Positions 52,423 through 55,779 of a DNA stretch of 55,779 nt are shown here, in pieces. Origin of the DNA: Udaeobacter sp025935755 (GTDB lineage: Bacteria; Verrucomicrobiota; Verrucomicrobiia; Chthoniobacterales; UBA10450); NCBI GenBank assembly GCA_036278715.1, contig DASUKN010000024.1, forward strand, positions 1 to 55,779. Reading direction: 5' to 3'. The notes beneath the pieces were generated by a model. That model was not told the DNA's origin, did not search any database, and worked only from the letters and a program-made list of their open reading frames with translations. The position numbers and the translations under genes are program-made. The first letter of the stretch is position 1, and each line of letters opens with the position of its first letter.

Positions 52423-52485
52423 TGACATAGAAGGTAAAGTCGCGAGGGTAGCGACGAGCAAATTGGGTAATGAGCGAGTTTCAAT
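52423..52485. repeat. GAAGGTAAAG...GAGTTTCAAT repeat, copy 1
   Basis: GACATAGAAGGTAAAGTCGC, GAGGGTAGCGACGAGCAAAT and GAGCGAGTTTCAAT. The same order of words recurs at 53209-53266 and partly at 53284-53320. Together with the next entry it occupies most of the 383-bp gene-free stretch 52359-52741, in which no gene is visible. Confidence 0.6.
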
Positions 52486-52559
52486 AACCAGGCCGACCGA
52501 TAATCCCTGAATCACCAGGCAACTTGTTTCATCCTCTTCCCCTTTGCCAGTCGCGAACA

Positions 52560-52624
52560 TGTAGAGGCGGCTGCCACGCCTGCATCGCTGTCGCGAAGCA
52601 CTGCGGGCACGGTGTCAGACATCA
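52560..52624. repeat. GCCACGCCTGCATC...GTGTCAGAC repeat
   Basis: GTAGAGGCGGCTGCCACGCC, TGCATCGCTGTCGCGAAGCA and GCGGGCACGGTGTCAGAC match the long element at 46838-46900 over about 60 bases with some substitutions. A dispersed, non-coding family. Confidence 0.62.
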
Positions 52625-52741
52625 ATCCGAAAAATAAGGAGGGCGAGAACGCAGGAATGGCAGAGCGATTCAATACCTCGATCGGAGGAATTTGCAGAAG
52701 CGCACTCGCGCTCGCCATGCCGAATGGTGTATAAAGCACCC

Positions 52742-53005
52742 ATGTTTCACCTCGTCTGGTACATCCTGGTCGGCCTGATCGCCGGCGTCATCGCAAAATC
52801 AGTGATGCACGTGCACATGCTTCTCATCTGGACCATCGTGCTCGGAATCATTGGCGGCATTCTCGGCGGAGCCGTAACACATCTGTTCGTGCCGCCGAGC
52901 AGCGAACGGTTTCACCCCGCCGGCCTGCTCCTCTCAACGCTCGGTGCAATCGTTGTCCTGTGGGCTTGCCTCAAACTTGGGATCCGTTTTCCGCGCCTGC
53001 GATAG
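52742..53005 (+). CDS. GlsB/YeaQ/YmgE-family small membrane protein
   Basis: Start ATG 52742 gives 87 residues: VWYILVGLIAGVIAKSVMH, then LIWTIVLGIIGGILGGAVTH and a third hydrophobic helix. The three-helix Gly-rich pattern is that of the transglycosylase-associated (GlsB/YeaQ/YmgE) family, small inner-membrane proteins linked to stress. Enzymatic activity is not shown for the family. Monocistronic. Confidence 0.85.
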   Translation: MFHLVWYILVGLIAGVIAKSVMHVHMLLIWTIVLGIIGGILGGAVTHLFVPPSSERFHPAGLLLSTLGAIVVLWACLKLGIRFPRLR

Positions 53006-53029
53006 CGTCTGCAAAGGATGATTTCGGTC

Positions 53030-53052
53030 GCATCATAAGCGGCTTATGATGC
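53030..53052. promoter_or_regulatory. Perfect palindrome GCATCATAAGC-G-GCTTATGATGC
   Basis: An 11-bp perfect inverted repeat around a single base. The same half-site and spacing occurs at 54812-54834, upstream of the toxin/antitoxin-like pair. The 384-bp stretch 53006-53389 contains no gene, only this palindrome and repeats. It could be an operator left from a lost gene pair, or a repeat. Confidence 0.5.
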
Positions 53053-53208
53053 ATGAGCTCCGCGCAGCGCTGTAGTCGCGGCTGCCTGCTCGCGAATGTA
53101 GCCGCGGGGACGCGAGCGAGATAGATGGACAAATCAAACGAGTTTCAATCGCGCGGGTAGACGGCAACGCAGCTAGGGTGGCTGGCGCGAGCACGGGCAG
53201 TGCGAGTG

Positions 53209-53320
53209 ATCAAGGTAAAGCTGCGACGGTAGCGGCGAGCGAACTGGGAAGGGAACGAGTTTCAATGGAGCGTTTGGGGAAAGCGACATAGAAGGCAAAG
53301 CCGCGATCGGAGTGTCAGCC
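53209..53320. repeat. GAAGGTAAAG...GAGTTTCAAT repeat, copy 2 and partial copy 3
   Basis: ATCAAGGTAAAGCTGCGACG, GTAGCGGCGAGCGAACTGGG and GAACGAGTTTCAAT parallel the element at 52423. GCGACATAGAAGGCAAAGCC at 53283 begins another partial copy, and ACGAGTTTCAATCGCG appears once more near 53140. Unequal spacing rules out CRISPR. Confidence 0.6.
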
Positions 53321-53389
53321 GCAAAGGGCGTGCCTGTGCGTAAGTCTCCTGCTCGGTCGCTATTTCCCCGAAGGGTGCGATACTCTTAA

Positions 53390-53752
53390 ATGTCTAAACG
53401 ATCTGCCATCTCTTTCACACGTCGCGCTCCTGACAACCTTACTGAAGAGCTGGTCGCTGTGCTTTCGTCGAAGGACTCTTTCGAATTCAAGCCGTTATTC
53501 GACATTGTTTTGCTCAAGCTGCGGGAGCGCAACGCAGCCAATGGTGGCGAAGAGCTGCTGCGCTTGCGTGCTTACGAAAAGCTTCAGGGCCTTGTCCACC
53601 GGGGCGCGGTCATACGGACAGTCACAGGAATCACCAAGAAGTACAAAGGGGTTGCCAGTCAAATGGTTGAGCTGGGCGCCGAGATGAAAGCTTTGCGTGC
53701 TGCCTGCAATGAGCGCGCTCTTGCCAAGGCTGCTGCCGCGGCGGGTAACTGA
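53390..53752 (+). CDS. Hypothetical protein of unknown function
   Basis: The 120-residue protein starts MSKRSAISFTRRAPDNLTEE and is rich in Leu, Ala, Arg and Glu; three or four helices are expected (FKPLFDIVLLKLRERNAANG; ELLRLRAYEKLQGLVHRGAV). No signal peptide or cysteine-based motif. I do not recognise a family. Coding is supported by its length and amphipathic pattern. Its stop is 142 bp from the end of the toxin-like pseudogene on the other strand. Confidence 0.6.
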   Translation: MSKRSAISFTRRAPDNLTEELVAVLSSKDSFEFKPLFDIVLLKLRERNAANGGEELLRLRAYEKLQGLVHRGAVIRTVTGITKKYKGVASQMVELGAEMKALRAACNERALAKAAAAAGN

Positions 53753-53893
53753 TCGCCGAGGTGGGGTTTCGCGAAGCGGTGTAGTGGCGGCTGTGTCAGC
53801 CGCAGAGGCGTGCCAGGGAAGAACCTCTGACCGAAATCAACATCCACGCACAAATGGCAAAGGCGCTCACTCGCATATGGAGTGAGCAGGGGA

Positions 53894-54495
53894 TCAGCCG
53901 GAGCTCTTCAGCGGCCGAAAATAACCTTTGATGCTTTTCTTTGGATCGCGGACGCACACCTGCACATGTGTTTTCGCCATGATCTTCGCGCCCGGATAAA
54001 GTTCGCCGCCTTCGGTGAATACTCCTCGCACCGTATCAAACGGATCGAGACGCTCCCGTTCTCGCAAGAGGTGGACGAAATTAACAACAGCGCAATCGAG
54101 ATGACGTCTAACGAGATCAATATCGTCGCTGTGTGCGGGCTCGTTCACCGGCAGCTTTGCGCCCGCGAGCGCATTGGCACGTTGAAACTCATCGTAACCA
54201 GCACGAATAATTTGAAGTGAGCTCGCGTCGGCAAGATCCAAGCAGTTCCCCAGATCAATAATCGCACCAATCACGAATGGATTCTCGACGCGCCGGCTTG
54301 GTTGCAGAGGCGCCTCTTCAGAAACTCTGCCCATTCATACGCTCGCTCCTGGCTGTTCTCCCGGAAATACGCACCCTCGCCGAGCCAATCGTAGCGGTTC
54401 TTGCTAATGCCCACGTGCTCGTCGTTCCGCAAAATGTCCTCTCCGATTCGCCTATCGCAGCCGTGATAGCCGAGGACAAACGACGTCGCGAACAT
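53894..54495 (-). pseudogene. Frameshifted toxin-like gene (probable ADP-ribosyltransferase-fold family)
   Basis: Reading from 54495: FVLGYHGCDRRIGEDILRND, ISKNRYDWLGEGAYFRENSQ, YEWAEFLKRR. Then the frame is lost near 54290-54310, and the next frame continues with RVENPFVIGAIIDLGNCLDL, AVVNFVHLLRERERLDPFDT, VRGVFTEGGELYPGAKIMAK and IKGYFRPL. Both parts fit one known layout (YHG-C-D...YDWLG-G-YF...VIGA-IDLG...FD-VRG-F-EG...K-H-Q). A one-base deletion in the CTGCAACCAAGCCGG region explains the break. The Tyr-His-Gly and Tyr-Phe elements suggest an ADP-ribosyltransferase-like fold; that is inference. Its upstream neighbour is a small antitoxin-like gene. Confidence 0.65.
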
Positions 54496-54503
54496 TGACC
54501 GGC

Positions 54504-54776
54504 TTACCGGTAGTGTTTGCTAACCTTGTTCGTCTTAGTGATGAACCCGTTCTTCCGTAGGAACGCGCGCGCAGCCGCGACCGACTTATTGATTTCATTG
54601 CCGGCCTTCTTGATTGCCCGCACTTCAGCCTTTACTTGACTGGAATTGCGCTTGGGAATTACGGCGACCATAGATTCGCTAAGCCGAACGGATGTCGACC
54701 GCGCAAGAAAATAATGTTTGGCAACCTGGATTCTTACCTCTGCACCAGGATCGCAAAATCCAGGCAAAACGAACAT
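54504..54776 (-). CDS. Small putative antitoxin upstream of the toxin-like gene
   Basis: A 90-residue basic protein: the 55-residue C-terminal part MVAVIPKRNSSQVKAEVRAI, then SVAAARAFLRKNGFITKTNK, has the look of small partners that precede the toxin-like family. ATG 54776 has TAGGAA just upstream; an internal ATG (54671) gives the short form. Its stop is 8 bases before the toxin ATG, so the two form an operon. Upstream lies a palindrome suited to autoregulation. Antitoxin role is inferred from position. Confidence 0.55.
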   Translation of the reverse strand: MFVLPGFCDPGAEVRIQVAKHYFLARSTSVRLSESMVAVIPKRNSSQVKAEVRAIKKAGNEINKSVAAARAFLRKNGFITKTNKVSKHYR

Positions 54777-54811
54777 TTCCTACGCGTCTGCTTCTCGGTG
54801 CAGACTTCGTC

Positions 54812-54840
54812 GCATCATAAGCCGCTTATCATATATGATC
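54812..54840 (-). promoter_or_regulatory. Operator-like palindrome before the toxin/antitoxin-like pair
   Basis: GCATCATAAGC (54812-54822) faces GCTTATCATA (54824-54833); the same half-site is perfect at 53030-53052. The adjoining ATCATATATGAT (54829-54840) is a 12-bp palindrome, and on the minus strand TATGAT words can serve as -10 boxes. It is 36 bases ahead of the 54776 ATG, the place for an autoregulatory operator. Confidence 0.5.
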
Positions 54841-54935
54841 GACCATGACAGTAAGTGTTGGATACAGCGCGTGAACGCGCGTTAGTGGGACGCTGCGCTG
54901 TCAGTGCCTGCACCACCACGCCTGCCGCGCCGCCT

Positions 54936-54996
54936 GCTCGCGAACGCTTTCGGAGTAGCCTTGCGGAGGCGGGTTGGGCGTTCGACGTTCGATCTT
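54936..54996. repeat. GCCTGCTCGCGAA...GGGCGTTCGACGTTC repeat
   Basis: Matches the in-frame repeat in the helicase gene (50590-50695): GCCTGCTCGCGAACGCTTTC, GGAGT, then GGGTTGGGCGTTCGACGTTC. It ends three or so bases before the ATG of the ABC-F gene, so it forms that gene's immediate 5' leader. Confidence 0.6.
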
Positions 54997-54999
54997 CCC

Positions 55000-55779
55000 A
55001 TGATAGAGACGTCAACCGCAGTCATCGCGAGCGCGAACAACCTTTCCGTCAAGTACGGCACTCAGGTCGTCCTCGATGGCGCGACGATTGCCTTCAGGGA
55101 GGGCGAACACATTGGGCTTGTCGGCCGTAACGGCTCGGGCAAATCGACTTTCCTCCAGATCGCGGCGGGTGTGGCCCAACCCGATTCAGGCGAATTCACG
55201 CGCCGGCGTGATCTCGTCACCGGCTACATGCCGCAAGTTTCCGGCCTCGACGATGCAACTACGGTCCATGCGAACATTCTCAGCGGCGCGCAGCGGATTC
55301 TCGACCTCATCGCCGAATACGAACGCGTCCCTGGCGACAGCCCGCTCAGTGCCACGCTCCTCGACCAGATTGACGAGGCTGACGGTTGGAACTTGGAACA
55401 TCGGATCAAGTCGCTCATCACGAATCTGCACGCGCCGGGATCCGATCGCGTCGTGGGCACGCTTTCCGGCGGAGAAAAACGCCGCGTCGCGCTTTGCCGG
55501 GCGCTTCTCGCGCGCCCCGATTTTCTGATTCTCGACGAACCGACCAACCATCTCGACACCGGCTCGATCGAATGGCTGGAGGACTTTCTCGCGCGTTACG
55601 CGGGCACCTGTTTGTTCGTTACGCACGATCGTTATTTTCTCGATCGGGTGGCGACGCGGATCGTCGAGCTAACGCGCGGCCAGTTCATCAGCTACGACGG
55701 CAACTACACCGATTACCTGCTCGCGCGCGCGCAGCGAAAAGCGGTCGAGGAGGCGCAGGAACATCAACGGCAGAAGTTT
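55000..55779 (+). CDS. ABC-F ATPase (Uup/EttA-like), N-terminal part
   Basis: The gene starts at ATG 55000 and runs off the right edge after 260 codons. The first ABC domain is complete: Walker A VGRNGSGKSTFLQIAAG (about residues 41-57), signature LSGGEKRRVALCRALLARP, Walker B FLILDEPTNHLD and the VTHDRYFLDRVATRIVEL block, then the ABC-F linker start (FISYDGNYTDYLLARAQRKA). ABC-F proteins are soluble ATPases acting on ribosomes, and the lack of a transmembrane domain and the presence of the linker fit Uup. The ending is not visible. Confidence 0.9.
   Translation, partial: MIETSTAVIASANNLSVKYGTQVVLDGATIAFREGEHIGLVGRNGSGKSTFLQIAAGVAQPDSGEFTRRRDLVTGYMPQVSGLDDATTVHANILSGAQRILDLIAEYERVPGDSPLSATLLDQIDEADGWNLEHRIKSLITNLHAPGSDRVVGTLSGGEKRRVALCRALLARPDFLILDEPTNHLDTGSIEWLEDFLARYAGTCLFVTHDRYFLDRVATRIVELTRGQFISYDGNYTDYLLARAQRKAVEEAQEHQRQKF

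Noticed and set aside
53130..53266. Possible CRISPR from repeated CGAGTTTCAAT
   Set aside because: Only three partial repeats with irregular spacing of over 100 bases and no cas genes.

Overview
The window looks like chromosomal DNA of a soil-type Verrucomicrobiota bacterium (Chthoniobacterales-like). That placement is an inference from moderately GC-rich sequence, an ECF sigma factor gene fused translationally to a giant Ser/Thr kinase gene, a folP-dacA-ybbR cell-envelope operon, many small PRC-barrel and stress-type proteins, and gene spacers packed with short palindromic dispersed repeats. There is no rRNA, tRNA, CRISPR array, intact insertion sequence or prophage. About 51 protein genes are supported; one is cut by the left edge, one by the right edge, and one is frameshifted.

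Layout. 1-6.4 kb: housekeeping genes, mostly on the minus strand (sugar-epimerase-like SDR, scpA, rodA, SprT-like protease, then folP-dacA with a tiny overlapping YbbR/CdaR-like membrane peptide, and a PEBP protein). 6.6-10.8 kb: rnr, a CysJ-like reductase without its FMN domain, and sufT. 11-18.6 kb: an ECF sigma factor overlapping a 1513-residue kinase whose sensor half is internally duplicated, followed by three small secreted-protein genes that each carry the same ~110-bp leader. 18.8-26.8 kb: rplI-dnaB, tkt, a GTPase-like protein with a destroyed P-loop, an rsmA-Nudix fusion, an AP2-like microprotein and an L,D-transpeptidase. 26.9-43.1 kb: accessory metabolism and envelope genes (PRC-barrel proteins, MFS transporter, acyltransferase/acyl-ACP ligase, SDR, DUF697-like protein, quinone reductase, cupin, DUF1579, VOC, PLP decarboxylase). 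43.2-52.4 kb: Ca2+/H+ antiporter, DUF885 peptidase, small stress-type proteins, a TAP-like hydrolase and a Ski2-like helicase with two repeat-derived in-frame inserts. 52.4-55.8 kb: a repeat-rich zone with a toxin/antitoxin-like pair (toxin-like gene frameshifted) under a palindromic operator-like site, then the start of an ABC-F ATPase gene.

The most unusual signals are: (i) a short motif, CCTAAC followed by AAGT or GAAT, found ten times as exact 10-mers in genes and spacers, on both strands and in different reading frames; (ii) the sigma/kinase/three-leader secreted protein locus; (iii) the out-of-frame mini-CdaR inside the 3' end of dacA; (iv) the frameshifted toxin-like pair with its duplicated palindrome; (v) repeat sequences that have become coding DNA in the helicase. 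All calls come from reading the sequence; no database search was run, and all counts were made by hand.
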